Of a DNA stretch of 64,000 bases, positions 11,643-24,688 are shown one piece after another (positions within the stretch are counted from its first letter, which is position 1; each line of letters begins with the position of its first letter). Under the pieces are notes generated by a model, which was not told the origin of the DNA, ran no database searches, and was given only the letters and a program-made list of their open reading frames with translations. Position numbers and translations under genes: made by a program. The DNA comes from Ottelia alismoides (taxonomy: Eukaryota > Streptophyta > Magnoliopsida > Alismatales > Hydrocharitaceae): contig JAZKJV010002315.1 of assembly GCA_037367405.1 (NCBI GenBank), positions 1 through 64,000 of the forward strand, written 5' to 3'.

Positions 11643-11768
11643 TCGTATATACTATGTGTATACTATAAGACATAACTCATACTGTACATAAAATACTACC
11701 TCATGCTAAAAGTAATAATAAAAGTATTTCTATTATAAAAGATGATCGTAAACTCCTCCAACTCTTTT

Positions 11769-12545
11769 TTGTACATACTGATTAATAAATCAGGCAAAAA
11801 GTAGCTTTGTACAAAATCTGAAACTCTTTGCGAAAAATTTCATGAAAACTGCTTGAAAATAAGTTTGTAAAAAGTTGTCAACCTTTGTAAATATTTTTGT
11901 TTGCAAAATTTATTTTCTTTGAGTAAAATAAAAATGTTTGAAAAATGATTTACAAATGGTTTGAAAAATGGTTGCAAAAATAATTGAAAACTCTATATAT
12001 ATTGTTTGGAAAACCTTTACAGAATGATTTTCAAATGTTTATACATGATTGTAAAAATATTTTGGACTATAGTCTTCAAAATCTTTTGAAAATGATTCTC
12101 AAATAAGTTGGAGGAGTTTACACACAAAAAATAATAATAATAATAATATCTCATGCAAGAATAAGCAAAAATAAAACTTATAAGAGCCTAAATCATTTTG
12201 TACATAAAGTATGATCTTTCTTGGTATACACTGATTAATAAATCAGGTTAAATACTTCTACAAGGATTTAAAAAATGGTGTGAACTGTTTGGAAAATTTG
12301 TTTGTGAAACGATTTCAACTTGTGTAAAAATTGCTTTGTTTGCAAAATTTTCTTCTTTGCGTGAAATAAAGAATTTGAAAACCTATGTGCAAATGGTTTG
12401 AAAAATGTTTGTAAAAATATTTTGAAAAATGTACATATAGTGTTTGCAAATCTTTGAAAAAAATGGCTTTCAAATGATTGTAAATGTTTGCAAAAATTAT
12501 TTTGTACTATAGTTTTCAAAAAGTTTTTGAAATAATTCTGAGGAA
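11769..12545 (+). repeat. Two diverged ~450-bp tandem units in Athila spacer
   Basis: Unit 1 starts near 11769 and unit 2 near 12224, both with a phrase containing CTGATTAATAAATCAGG and continuing in the same order through TTTGTTTGCAAAATTT, CAAATGGTTTGAAAAATG and ACTATAGTYTTCAAAA. A partial third may follow near 12640-12790. No coding potential is seen. Confidence 0.7.
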
Positions 12546-12639
12546 TAAAAGCATCATTGATGTATATAGATACATATATATATATATATACATATAAAAA
12601 TTCTTTATCAACTGTATATACACCTAAATAAATCACTTT

Positions 12640-13993
12640 GTTAAAATTTGTAAATTATTTAAAATTTTTTAAAACAAAACGGCACGTCTGTGTAAATAGT
12701 TGTACATATTTTATACTTAAGATGCCAAAATTATTTGATTTGCAAAATTCTTTGTGTAAACATTACCTTTGATTTCAAATTATTTGAAAAAATGCATCAT
12801 TCATTGCGCATAGCATGTGCATATCATTCATATTCTTTTAAGCGAGCTTGATGATTGAACCGGTCCAATAAAGTCCAAAATTGGAGCTTGGTTGGACCTT
12901 ACCGCACCTAACTGCACTGGAACCTTATGGGAACTAGGTTTAAGGTACTTCAGGTCTATTCAGACTTAATTCTTTGAGAAATCAGGGCTGGGTTCAAGTC
13001 ACCTCAACGGACTAAATAGAACTTTTCGAGACACACGCATGACTCTTGTCGGCCGTGACCTAACTTGGACACTTGCACCTTTCACTTGGCTCGACCCAGT
13101 TGGAGTGGTGAGGGGGTTGGATTTGCCAGTCTGAGACGCACATGGGTGGAAACATTCGTCCTCGTCTAGGGAGGGAAGTGCACCCCAACCTGTCCAGTTT
13201 CAATGAAGTTGAATGACAGGAGAGTGTGGGTTGCGATAAAGTTTCAAAAGAGGGATAGTCTTCTCGATCAAGAGGAAAAAGTCCTTATGTAAATGTTGGT
13301 TGTAAATAGTATGTTGAAAAATAAAACCCTAAAAAAAGTGGACAGGCTTGAAAATAAAAATAAAAGTGCCTGCCGGAGTATGTATATATGTCGTATAGAA
13401 AATAAGAAAGCTTAAGCATCAAAGTTGTACCATGTGAGCTTGCAGCTGGATGACTTGACTACACTGGTCTTGCATCCCAGGATAGGTAGGTACAGTGGCA
13501 ACCGTTCATTCTTTTCTCCTCCTCCTCCTCTTGAGTTGGATGCCACTTGTACTTAGAAGGGAATAACCCGCTCCTCGACGGTAGAGGGCTGGATTGGGGA
13601 ATCTTTGGGTTGTCATTCGGGAGAAGTCAGTTCCTTTGTCATTTTAGTTGGGGAGAGCCACCATCACTTACACCGTACAAGTCAGCTTCATAGTCATAAG
13701 GGTTTGCGTATGATATAGGCTAGTTCTGACCTGGCTATTAAGGTAATTTGAACCAAGTTCTGTGACTCTCGAAGGCTGTTGTGTTTTAAAGTCGGTTCCC
13801 GACTAGGTTCCACACACATTCACATTAAGGCCTAACCCGAGCTCCAAATTATGATTTTGTAAGGACAAGATATTACACTTAAAGCAACCCTAGTCAGTCT
13901 ATCATTTTCAATTCATTTTCTTTTCTTCTTATTTTTCATTCTTTTTGTACTTATTGCATAAGTATTTGCTAAGGAGCTAGAAAAGGCAAGTAT
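12640..13993 (+). other. Non-coding 3' spacer of Athila A
   Basis: No gene is supported. Athila elements often carry an env-like frame between integrase and the 3' LTR; none is visible here in any frame longer than about 60 codons with recognisable features. The stretch 12840-13870 is of mixed composition and unrecognised. Confidence 0.55.
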
Positions 13994-14001
13994 AGGGGGG
14001 G
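13994..14001 (+). other. Polypurine tract of Athila A
   Basis: AGGGGGGG lies directly before the LTR start TGATGAATATCC. It is the plus-strand primer site of LTR retrotransposons. Confidence 0.8.
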
Positions 14002-17000
14002 TGATGAATATCCCTTTCATCACCTTTATTCTATCATTTTGGCCTCAAAAACCCAAGCAAATGCATGTAAATAGCATCAATTTGTCTATAACAACATTCA
14101 TCATTTATTGTATTAAGTGTACATAAAATAAGGTTTTTAATGCCAAAATTATAGAATAAAGGGAAGAAAAGAAAAAGGAATAAAATATTGCAAATATTTT
14201 ATGAACCGAACCCCAAGACCAAGTCAAGAATTGGCGTGATCGATAAGGAATAAAGTAGGGGGGTAAGGGTCAATAATACAATAAATGTCTCATGTATTTA
14301 TTCATTCATTTATGCATTTTGACACCTATTTTGTATATAATTATTTATTCATTAAATAGAAATATGCTATACATGAAAGTTGTAGATAATAATGTAAATA
14401 AAAATATAAAATTGAGTTTGTGCAAAAATAATACACAAGGTACATTTTATACACAGAATAAAAAGCCAGAATCTCAACTTCATAGACCTATATCTTGCAA
14501 ATAAAAACTCAAAATCCATCAAAATCACTTTAATTGTATATAACTTTTCAAGAGCTATTTAATAAAATTGGTTTCATAATTTTTGGAGTTCATCTGTGAA
14601 AGTTAGGTTTTTGGCCCTCATTGTACAATTTATCGATCAAAATATTCAATATATTCATTACTTATTATTTTTACAAATTCATATTTTTATAATTTTGTAA
14701 ACATTATTTATAACATATATGTTCATTAAAAATTAGAATTAAACCTAAAATAAAAAGGAGAATAAGATAAAACTATGCTAAAACATAGATGAAATACCTA
14801 GGTTCTATATGTGTCTAAATAAAAGGGGGACACATTCTTTAATTATTTTATTCTTTCATATTTTTATAATACTGTTAAAGATTACATATAATATATTAAA
14901 AATATATAATCCAAAATAAAACCTAATCAAATTCATTAAATAAATAAAATGTATATAGGTAAAATACCTATAAGTATACCTACATATTATGTACCTATTT
15001 ATTTAAATATGCAAATAAACTCATAAAAATCAAATAAAAATATATTTATACTCATAAAAATAATTCATAAATATATAAAATAATATAATAAATTAATAAA
15101 ATAAAACACATAAAATTAAAATAAATTATACAAAATACATATAAATATACCTATAAATACACTATAAAATAAACTCATAATAAAATACATCAAAAAATAA
15201 ATAAAAATCATAATAAAATATTACATTAATTAATAAACATTTTTTACTTTATATTCGAAAAATAATAAAATCATTTACTAATTTAAATAATTAATCTCTA
15301 TTAATCCACACTGTTTTGTCTTCTAGCGGCTTGCGTGGACCAATCGCAGGCCGCCAAGGGTTGACCACGGGTCAACTCTTCATTCCCTAGCCTGACGCCT
15401 CTGACAGGTCACGAGGGCTCCGTTTCTCCAAATTTTCACGTAATTTGTGTAGCTCGAGAACAATAGGACTATTCATGAAGATTGTTCCTTGTACATCCTA
15501 GATACACGCCCTATCCCATGCTCCCTTGTACATAGCCCCGATTCTTTGAGATTCGCCAGCCAATAAGGGTGCATCCATTGTTCATAAATAAGAAACCTCC
15601 ATCTCCTCTTCCTTTTGGTCTATTTTCACCCTCTTCCCTTCCTCGTATTCGGTCCTGGAGGCCTCTTCGTGACAGGAGGAAGCTTTTGGCGCCTTGAATC
15701 GGTCGGAGGAGGTGGGAGCTGCACCCACGGCGGAGCTCCGGCGATGCCAAGCTCCCTGGTTTCCACCAGGTATTCGAGCACCTTTTCTTTCTTCATTAGA
15801 TAGATCTTAATTCTAGGTTTTATTTCCCATGTTTAGTTTAATTTTTAGATAAGTAAATTACCTCGCCTCGGTCGAGTCGTAGATCGTCGGAGCTCCGCTC
15901 CGGCGATGACTCCTGAGCTCTCTAGTTCACCTCCGATGCTCGTATCGCCCCCACCTCGTTCCCTTTTACCTTCTCCATCATCCTCACACCCCTGATCAAT
16001 CGGAATCCTCGTGGTTCCGTGAATCGAGGTTCCCCTCTATTGCTCGCCAGAACCTCGCCACCCAATCCATTTGTTGCGCACAAGCTTCAAACCCCAGGTC
16101 GAGGGTGAAGCCCTCGAACCGCTGGTTCTTCCTGTGCAGGTCTTGACGCACAGGAAGCCCTCTTGGGCTTGATCAATTCCAAGAAGAGGTTCCTGGAGGT
16201 CCCTTCCATCCTCGAGCTCGCCTGAACGTCTGGGACCTCCAGGGGCCGAGCGGAGACCATCATTTGATGCGGGGAGCTTCCAGGCACGCGTAGAGACCAC
16301 CGGAGGAGAAGGAGGAGGCCGGAGGCACCAGCTGTTCACGATCGAAGCTCGCCGTGCGCGAGCTTCGTCCCTGTTCTTCCACCCTGCTCCATCGCCGTCC
16401 GATGAAGATGAAGCTCCCAGGCATAACAGCTGTCGTTGGATGCAAATCCTCATGACCGTCCGATCTCTTCAGGAGATCTAATCTCAACCATCCAACCTCG
16501 AACCGTCATCGTCACACCAGAGGCCGACGCGTGTCAAGTGGATGAAGCCCAGCCGTTGGATCACGCACCTTGAGGGGTAATTTGCATTTTAAGCCCCCTA
16601 TTTTTTATATTTATTATTTAGTCCATTAAGTATTTTTGCAAAGCAACCTTTGGGTTTTTGGTACTTACATCGTGGTCCATTCCACGTCATATCACGTGAT
16701 GCCCCACGTGCATTGGAAATATTTCATGTATGCCCCTACATGTCCTTGTATTTCATAAAGATAAATTAAATGAAATTTGCAATGTTATATTTTTGAGAAA
16801 ATTGCATGCATGCCCCTTATATTTTACGAAATTGCATTTTGGTCCCTGTACGTGTAAGTCACGTGTAGTACCACGTGATTGGAAAAATTGTAATGACCTC
16901 CTGGCGGGTTTTAAACTTTGTATCTGGTCCATAAACTTCATGTTAACGTTCTGAACTCTTGGTAAAATTGCTCAGGACCCCTGGACTTTATTTTATTTGC

Positions 17001-18105
17001 AAAAATGCCCCTACTAGTGTTGGAATTTCTTTGTGCTTTCCCTATTTATTGCATACATCTCTAAAATTCCAAAAATCACCAAAAAAAATAACATAGATCC
17101 CTGCGACATTGTATTATTACGCTATATTTTTATTTTGCATTTTTTTGCATGTTCATATTTATAAAAATTCAAAAACATGCATCTTTGCTACTATTTGCAT
17201 TATAAAATCCCAAAAAATATAAAAACCTCTGGAAAAATTCTTAAAAAAATATATGTTGTGCTTTTGAGTGTGTTTGATTTTTTGACCAAAAATCACTAAA
17301 AATTTTAAAAAGAAAAAGCATAAAGATAACAAAACCCTGAAAATCTCTATAAATATATTAAAAATCCATAAAAAATCACAAAAATACAATTCTTGTCTCT
17401 GAATTTTCTCTATTATATTTTCTATATATTAAAAGTTATTTGGAGGATTTTTGGTACTGTTTAATGTTATTTACCTCCATTTTATTATCGGATATTTATT
17501 ATACTCATTATTTTGAGTGTTTTTGACTTTAGAATTATATAAAAATTAGCAAAAATTGTTGAAAAATCACAAAAACTTTAGAAAAATATGAAAACCCTAA
17601 AAATACTATATTTTCTATATGTGCCCTATTTTATCTTACTTATATTCCTCTCTCCTCTCTTATATATATATTCTCTAGATAGCTACATATATATACATAT
17701 ACATATTAATAGAAAAAGAAAATATAAAAATGCAAAATATAAACAAAAAATATATAAAACAATAAATTAAACACCAAAATACAAAAAAAAATTAAAACAA
17801 TATATATATATAATAAATTAAAAACCCACAAAAAGAGGATTCTTTTAAGGATGACTAGAGTGTACATAAATACCTATAGGCTACCTATTTTTTTGTTCTC
17901 TGTGGTTCAACCTCTACATGCTTACACACTATGCATTTTATGGTAGAGTTGATAAATTTTAATTCACATTTTTGGGACTTAATTGACTTATTATTTGTTG
18001 TGGGTTAATTGCTGATTGATTAAGGTTTCATGAGCGGTCGCCTCAGCGACACTGTGGTCCCGCCTTGTGTGGACTACTTAGACCCTCGCCAAATCTATAT
18101 TATCA
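14002..18105 (+). mobile_element. 3' LTR of Athila A, about 4.1 kb
   Basis: Starts TGATGAATATCC after the purine tract and ends ATATTATCA, giving TG...CA ends and a TGAT/ATCA inverted pair. The first 50-70 bases match the starts of LTRs B, C and D, and the last ~120 bases match the end of LTR B (GTGGGTTAATTG, GTCGCC..AGCGAC, CCTTGTGTG). An AT-rich first third is followed by a GC-rich island (about 15320-16560) and an AT-rich end. The GC-rich open frames at 15511-16487 are not conserved in other islands and are not called genes. Confidence 0.85.
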
Positions 18106-19173
18106 GGGGCCGTGGGATGTCGGGAGGTGGTGGCCTAGGGACTTGTTCTCCGACGAGGTGGAGAAGAAGGGGGTCGGAGCGTGGGAGGTTCTGGAGAAGA
18201 GGAGGGCGGTTGGCGTGGATGAATGAAGGATGGTGGAGTTACTTAGATGGTCTGATGGAGGTGAACGATGGTGTAGATGACAGGAAAATTTTGAAAAATA
18301 AAGAGAAGATTACCTCACCGGAGCAAGGTGCTGGTGGAGGTGGTGATTTGGGCTGAGGTCCTCATAGGACCTCTAGGATCGTCACACGACGAGGCCGCTC
18401 ATGCCTCGGTGCTCAGTGGTGTTCGGAAGCAACCGTGATGTAGCCAGAGGCCACAAATCTCACCGGAGGGTGGCGACCATCGTCTCCTCGTCAAGTCCGC
18501 TCTTCGCTGTCATCAAAGGGTGGAGGAGGCTAGGACGAGCCCTCATAGATGGTGGATGTCGATGACAGTGGTTGAAGAGGGCATTTTATAGGTGGAGGTG
18601 TTGGCGTTTCAGGTGATGGCTCGGAGGTTTTGAATGTCTAGAAGATTGATGGAGGAGTAAAGGATAAGGTCTTGGGTTTTATGTGAGAATGGAGGATGAG
18701 TAGGCTCCATGGGGCGACCGTTAGGAGGTGAGGAAAGAGACTGGAGCGTGCTCCAAAATAGGAAGGGAGAGACGGGGCGGAGAGGCGTAATGCCTGGGAG
18801 AGGGAGGTGTTGAGGAGGAAGATGATGTTCCAGCCGTTGGATCTCACGATCCAACGCCTTCGATGAGGGCATGAACGGAGGGCTAAGATCAGATCAGAGA
18901 TCGGATCCAACGTTTGAGTTTTCGGCCCTATCGAGCGGCTATGATGGAGAGATGGTGGAGATTCGACGGCTAGGGAGAAGGGGTGATGTGGATCGATATA
19001 GGTCGTAGGATTTTAAGTGGATCGGAGGGTTGTGAGGGAGATGCTAGGGAGTGGTGAGGATCTGATCTGAGATCAGATCAAACGGTTGGCGATGGAGCAG
19101 GTTTGGGCGGCCAAGATTGAAGCAGGAGATGAGGATCAGATGACCCAGGAGAATCCGGGTGGCGGAAGGAGAA

Positions 19174-19212
19174 GCAGCCACGTGGGCATCCTAGAGGGCG
19201 CCACGTGGCTGC
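19174..19212. promoter_or_regulatory. CACGTG inverted repeat in LTR D
   Basis: Perfect 12-base arms, GCAGCCACGTGG and complement, 15 bases apart. Equivalent to 306-344 in the first LTR. Likely a G-box promoter element; inferred. Confidence 0.4.
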
Positions 19213-19853
19213 ATAAAAAAATTCGAAAATGTTAAATACAAAGAAAAATACAAAAGAAATAAGTAGAGGCAAAATTAGGTAAAATGTCAAAACATGAAAG
19301 TTCTTCGTCTCGATGAGATCTACAAGTTTCATGGCATGAAAAGCTAAAAGAGGTCATTTGTGCAAAAAGTATTTTTGGGGGTATTTTTGAGGTGGGTAAA
19401 AACACCGATTTTTATCTTTTGAGTTGTTTTTGTATTTTTAATCTTTTTAAGGGTTAGTGATATTATGAACAATTGATCTACCTAATTTTTAGGGGTTTTC
19501 GATAATAAAATAATTACAAGGAAATTATTAGTGAATAAATATAATTAATTATGGTTAATTATACTCAATATAATACAAGATAAAAAGGAGGATTGAAGGG
19601 TGAATTTTATTGGTTTGATTAAGCCAGGGGTTTAGTAATTGACTTTTAGCATGATGAATACGAGATTCATCACCGAAGATGAGCAATGGATGTGTAATCT
19701 CGATCTACGAGGAAGGAAAGTTGTGAGGAAGTCATCGTGAAATGGTATAAGGAGCATCCTCAAAAAAATCGACAAAATAGACAAAAACTCGGTTCTGACA
19801 GTGCAGACCACGGTCAGAGAATTGATCAAGGTCAACCAACGGGGAGATCTGGT

Positions 19854-19869
19854 TGGTCCACGTGGACCA
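19854..19869. promoter_or_regulatory. GTCCACGTGGAC palindrome in LTR D
   Basis: TGGTCCACGTGGACCA is a perfect 16-bp palindrome centred on a G-box. LTR B has a 22-bp version at 40459-40480. Confidence 0.45.
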
Positions 19870-21080
19870 TTTAAAAAAATCCCTGGAAAAATATTTATAT
19901 AATCGATTAAAAATAAAATAATTTGTTAATTTTATGTTATAAAATGAAAAATATTTATTATTTTTAAAGTATTTTATTATGATTTTTATTATTTTTTCGA
20001 AGGTTAAAATTTCGAATTACTTTTTGAGGGCTATATATAGGTATATTCATCTATGTATTTTAATCTTTTATTTTTATTTTGTATTTTTAATTAAATAATT
20101 AGTTTTTTATTTTATATATTTATAACTTATTTTTATACACTTAACTATATTTTTATTTTATTTTTATGTTGTGAAATATATAATTAAATAAATAGATATA
20201 TTATCTATATAAGTATAGATATATGTATTTCATTTAAATGTTTTATACAAGTATTTTATTTTAAGGTTTTTTTATATTTTTGTTCCAGATTTAATATACA
20301 CATATATTATAAATAATGTGTACAAAATTATAAAAATATAATATTATAAAAATAATGAATAAAATAAATATTTTAATTGGTACAACTATACAATAGGGGT
20401 CCAAAATGTAACTTTCACACCGTAACTCCAAAAAATATGAAACCACCTCCATTAAATATAATTATTAAAAGTTATATATACAAATAAGTGATTTGATATA
20501 TTTTGAGTTTTTATTTGAGAGATATGGGTCTGGGAAGTTGGGATTTTGGAATCTTATTCAGACCATAACTTTTTGTCTATATATTATTTTTGTATGAAAT
20601 TAATTTTGTATTGTTCTATATTTAATTATCTACAAATTTCATGTACAAAGTTTCTTTATTTAAAGTATAAAAAGTAGAATTAAAAATAGGTCCCAAAAAT
20701 GAATAAAAAATGAATAAAATAAAAGGAAACAATATTGGATTTTGTCCCTTATCTCCCTCTACTTTATTCCTTGTCAACCTAGTCATCGAGATACGTAGGT
20801 CTCGGGATCTCGGGTCATAAAATATCATCAATATTTTTTTCTTTTCCTTTTCTTTTCTTTATTTTATAATTTTGGCATTAAAAACTGTATTTTATACACT
20901 ATTTATGCAACATTGCATGAATGACAAAATGCATGAATTAAGGGTATTTACACGCATTTACTAAGGTTTTTAAGACCAAAATGATATAATAAAGATGATG
21001 AAATGGATATTCATCACCTGTGACCACATGTTTCAAGAATATGATACCACATTTTTTATATGTACTTCGTATATATGGTA

Positions 21081-21451
21081 AAAATGGGGCGGGCCCTAGG
21101 GGGAGCTAACTTAGATCCCTCGTCTTATTTTCCCCACTTTTTTTATTTTTTGAAAAATGAATCCGTGAAAATGCATCACTATATCCCTATATTATGTCAT
21201 TTAAGTTTCGTACGAAACAGAGATTCCTACAGCCTCCATCCAGATAATCATTTTCTAGCGGTCACAAAATTGTTGAAATCGACCTCCTAAGGATGGAGGT
21301 CGTAGGAGCCTCTGTTTCGTGCAAAACTTGAATGACATAATATAGATATATAGTTATGAATATCCATTGAAGCAGTTTCAAAAGAAATAAAAAAAATTAG
21401 AAAATGGGATGGAGGATCCAAGTTAACTCCCTAAAGGGGCGGCCCCATTTT
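21081..21451. repeat. Foldback element, family F copy 1 (371 bp)
   Basis: The left and right halves are inverted copies of about 170 bp, beginning AAAATGGGGC on both strands, with a centre at about 21250-21275. The inner arm holds CATTTAAGTTTCGTACGAAAC and CCTCCATCC-type phrases shared with copies at 26164 and 34014. No coding region. It is MITE-like; the superfamily is not clear because no target duplication could be settled. Confidence 0.8.
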
Positions 21452-22095
21452 CTCATATTTATATCCCCTCGTTCATATCCATATCCAACTATAAAAATAG
21501 ATATTGAAACTACAAGGTTAAAATAGAAAGATGATATTTCGACATCTGAATTCTGAAATAGGTCCGATGTTTCAGGAGGCAGAAAAATGCATTGTGAATC
21601 TGCGACGGATAGCAAGGATTCAATCATATATCGATATATCTAGCATATGATCTGCCACAATATCCATTTTTATACATATTTTAACATCTCTATCTATTTT
21701 AAAATGGATATGAATACATATATCACTTTGATATCCGTAAGCATTTGTATCTGTGTCTATATATATATATTCATAAATATATATTTGTAAATTAATTAAC
21801 CATATTTAACAGAATTTTATATTTTCTTTCAACATATTTGATATTAATGTCGTTATATAAACACATTTTGTATATTCATATCATGTATATTTGATCTAAT
21901 ATATGCATATTTAAGCTAATCAACAGTATATTTCTTATATTACTTGTATGCGATCATCTGTTTTTTAAAGATATAATAATATAATTTTAATATCCGTCAA
22001 TAGTCGTGTCAACATCTGCATTCGCATTTAAAAACGGATAAGAATATGTCAACAGTTATACCTATCCGTCCGATGACATTCCTAATAGCAAGCGT
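21452..22095. repeat. AT-rich sequence with repeated ATATCC(G)/CGGATA phrases
   Basis: No gene. Many short phrases such as ATATCCATAT, GATATCCGTAAG and CTATCCGTCCG recur, a style seen in decayed hAT-type repeats; similar text appears at 25580-25780 and 26590-26800. Assignment is weak. Confidence 0.25.
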
Positions 22096-23258
22096 AATGC
22101 TCAATATCTTTACTATATACTAAAGTTGGTATACCCAGCTGTTACTCCTAGATTGACACGTGGCATCTTCTTTTGCCTCTTTCAATCGAGCTTTCTCCCT
22201 AATCTCCCCCTCTGCGGCTCTGCCCAATGTTCACGAGGATTTTGATGCCCTATTTCTTTCCCACCTTTTCCTTTTACACACTCCTCTATATTTGGAATTT
22301 TCAAAATTTACCAGTTCATTTTCAACTATTAATCTATATAATGCAAATATATTATTTTTGTGGAGCTACGTGTTAAAATTTAGAGTGATCTTTTGTTGCA
22401 AATGAAGAATCTTCATGGAATAACTACATGCTTACGTAGTACATATCTTGATATATTAAAAAACTTTCGCATGTACGTAGCTTTTAAAATTCAAATTTTT
22501 GGTGGCTAAAATTTTGAACAACAACTTTAGTAAATTATTACAAGTGCAGTGAAGGATTTAATTATGCAGAAGTATTTTCTATGACATATTAAAGTATATA
22601 TGATATTGCTTACCAGCTTTGTTAAAAATTAATGCAATTATTGATTATTTACCAACGTCATCAAAAAAATATCGAAATGTACCGGAATCAAGTACAGATA
22701 TACATATCCATGAAATAATTTTAAATATTTAAATAAATCAATATAACATATCCAATAAAATACTCCCTATTTACAAGAATATTCATCCCGATCGATTATG
22801 TATTATAAAAAACTTGCAAAGAAGGCAAACATTAAAATTGGATATAAAGTGGATGCTAAAAAAACAGATTTATAAGTTTCGTGATATTGACATAATAAAA
22901 GATGACCATATGACCTATATTTACCTCCCCTTATCAAAGCATATTTTTTATTTGCGTTTGGTACGCTGTCAAATATGTGTTGGATCGATGCACAAATAAT
23001 GGCTATCTCACAAATATTTGGTAGGGAGGTCCTCAGTTATGTAAAATATTAATCATTGCATAGAGCTTCGATTTTGTAAGATTAATTTTTAAAATATAAT
23101 ATATAAATACTAGGGAGATACAAGTCCATGTTAAACAAATGATATTTTATTTGATATCCTCATGAAAAAAATTGTAATATACAATTTTATCCCTTTCTAT
23201 CTTATATTACTTCTTTCTTCCATCTATTATAATTTTGTATTTTTACTCTAAAATCCAG
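22096..23258. other. No gene recognised
   Basis: AT-rich intergenic sequence. Small open frames at 22160-22405 and 22814-22999 have no recognisable features and are not called. Confidence 0.5.

Positions 23259-23306
<48 letters not shown>
23259..23306. repeat. (TA)n microsatellite
   Basis: About 23 uninterrupted TA repeats. Confidence 0.95.
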
Positions 23307-23640
23307 CGAAGATGATACAATTTTAAAGTAGAATATCATTGATAAAATATTATGACATAGAAGTCTTTCCATAAAAAAGGTACTATATATGGGGATCTTT
23401 TTATATCTACCTTGAAATTTTGATCTTTTGAAAATATTCTGTGCATTAGTTATAGTATATTTCCGCTACCATCATACTTATTTACTAATCTTTTTATGTG
23501 GTCAATTTCTCATTTATTACAATATTTGACTAAACCTTATCTAATGATAGCTTTTAAGGACAACAAAATATAAATTTAGAAGATTATTCTTCCCTACATC
23601 GATAGTTATTTAATAGGGAGATGTGAGCCTACACTCGGGA

Positions 23641-23780
23641 ATTTGCTTAATATATTGAGGGGAATTTGCTTAATATATTTAGCCTACATAAACTATCTAC
23701 ACCCAATCCTTTTTTCCATTATTGGTGGATTTTTTTGAAGAAAACCTTAGGGGGATTTGCTTAATATATTGAGGGGAATA
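23641..23780 (+). repeat. Three direct copies of a TTTGCTTAATATATT motif
   Basis: ATTTGCTTAATATATT occurs at about 23641, 23664 and 23755, two of them followed by GAGGGGAAT. It lies in a stretch bounded by CCTACACT (23629) and its near complement AGTGTAGACTCCC (about 24031), which may mark an old terminal-inverted-repeat element; this is uncertain. Confidence 0.45.
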
Positions 23781-24059
23781 CATATTTCAAATTTCATGCA
23801 AAACAAACAATCCTAACACGTTCATCTAGGAGAGGCTGATTTCAGCAATTCCAAGACCGTTGAAATTTGTTAGTATTGATGGAGATGATAGAAGCTCTGA
23901 ATTAAATTGAATTTTGAATGACACCATGGTGATATATAGTAACTTAAATCCCCCATGGTTATATTTCAAAAAAAATGAAAAAATAATGAAAAAAGAGTTG
24001 AGTGTAGGCAGTTACCTACAACCCTAGTGTAGACTCCCTTTTTCCTATTTAGTAACCCA

Positions 24060-24679
24060 CTGGATTTTAATAAATACATGATTTTACCATTATTACGAGA
24101 ACAAGTAAATTAAAGAATTCATTTTTATCTATTTGTTATTTTATAGATATATTATTTTATTGTGATTATTGAACATTGATAAAGTTCTATTGTTTTTTCT
24201 TTAACTTGATCTTCCATAAGTTTAATCGAAATATTACACTCACTCTGTGAGTAGTCATGGATCTATGCACGCGGATTGTGCATGCCCACACATGTGGAAG
24301 AGATGCCCAAGTCTGGGTAGCAAAGGCAGTTGTGGTCGCAGATCTGGTGATGTGCGGGACATTGGATCAACATGGTGATTGTCATTCATATGCATGAAAG
24401 AAGATAAAAAAGAACGTTCAGTTCCACGACACAAGTAAAATTGACGTTGAGACAGGATCAACCAGATGCAATTTCGATTCCCGAATCACATTTGTCGTCG
24501 GGATCGGATTTGGTTTTGAGATTTGGTTTTGAAATTTAAACGATCAATTTCCACCGTATACATGATCGAGTGAGATAAAATCAGAGCTTTCATGGAGCCG
24601 ATTTCGGAATCAGGACCGAATATGGATCTACCGCAAAGCACTAGATCATACACTAGTTTAATTTAAACGTCGATATGGG
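24060..24679. other. No gene recognised
   Basis: Intergenic sequence of mixed composition; nothing supported on either strand. Confidence 0.5.
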
Positions 24680-24688
24680 TTAAACAAA
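24680..24688. repeat. Mutator-like target-site duplication, left
   Basis: TTAAACAAA, repeated exactly at 25360-25368. Confidence 0.88.

Larger units (their letters stand above)
2463..18105 (+). mobile_element. Athila-type Ty3/gypsy retrotransposon A (5' deleted, interrupted)
   Basis: The remaining parts are a polymerase region (2463-3029 and 9018-11074), a long non-coding spacer (11075-13993), a polypurine tract (13994-14001) and a 3' LTR (14002-18105). Order RT, RNase H, integrase is that of Ty3/gypsy; the RT phrases PFGLCNAPATFQRCM and EVFMDDFSVYG and the RNase H/integrase linker ADHLSR are of Athila/Tat type. The 5' LTR, primer site, gag and protease are missing. A CACTA element splits the RT. 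Several nonsense codons and frameshifts make it non-autonomous. Its right end abuts LTR D, so it probably inserted there; the expected 5-bp duplication would be at 18106-18110 and left of the window. Confidence 0.8.
18106..21016 (-). mobile_element. Partial Athila-type LTR D, minus strand, cut by element A
   Basis: Read on the minus strand from 21016 it starts TGATGAATATCC and follows the same order as LTR B: an AT-rich part, a GTCCACGTGGAC palindrome, a CACGTG pair, and the start of a GC-rich island, then breaks off exactly where LTR A ends. No polypurine tract precedes its start, so this is a 5' or solo LTR edge; CCTGT (21017-21021) would be its target duplication. The missing part should lie left of the window. 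Confidence 0.8.

Noticed and set aside
12268..12636. 122-codon minus-strand frame in the Athila spacer
   Set aside because: Phe/Lys-rich text from the AT-rich tandem units; no env-like signal or transmembrane arrangement.
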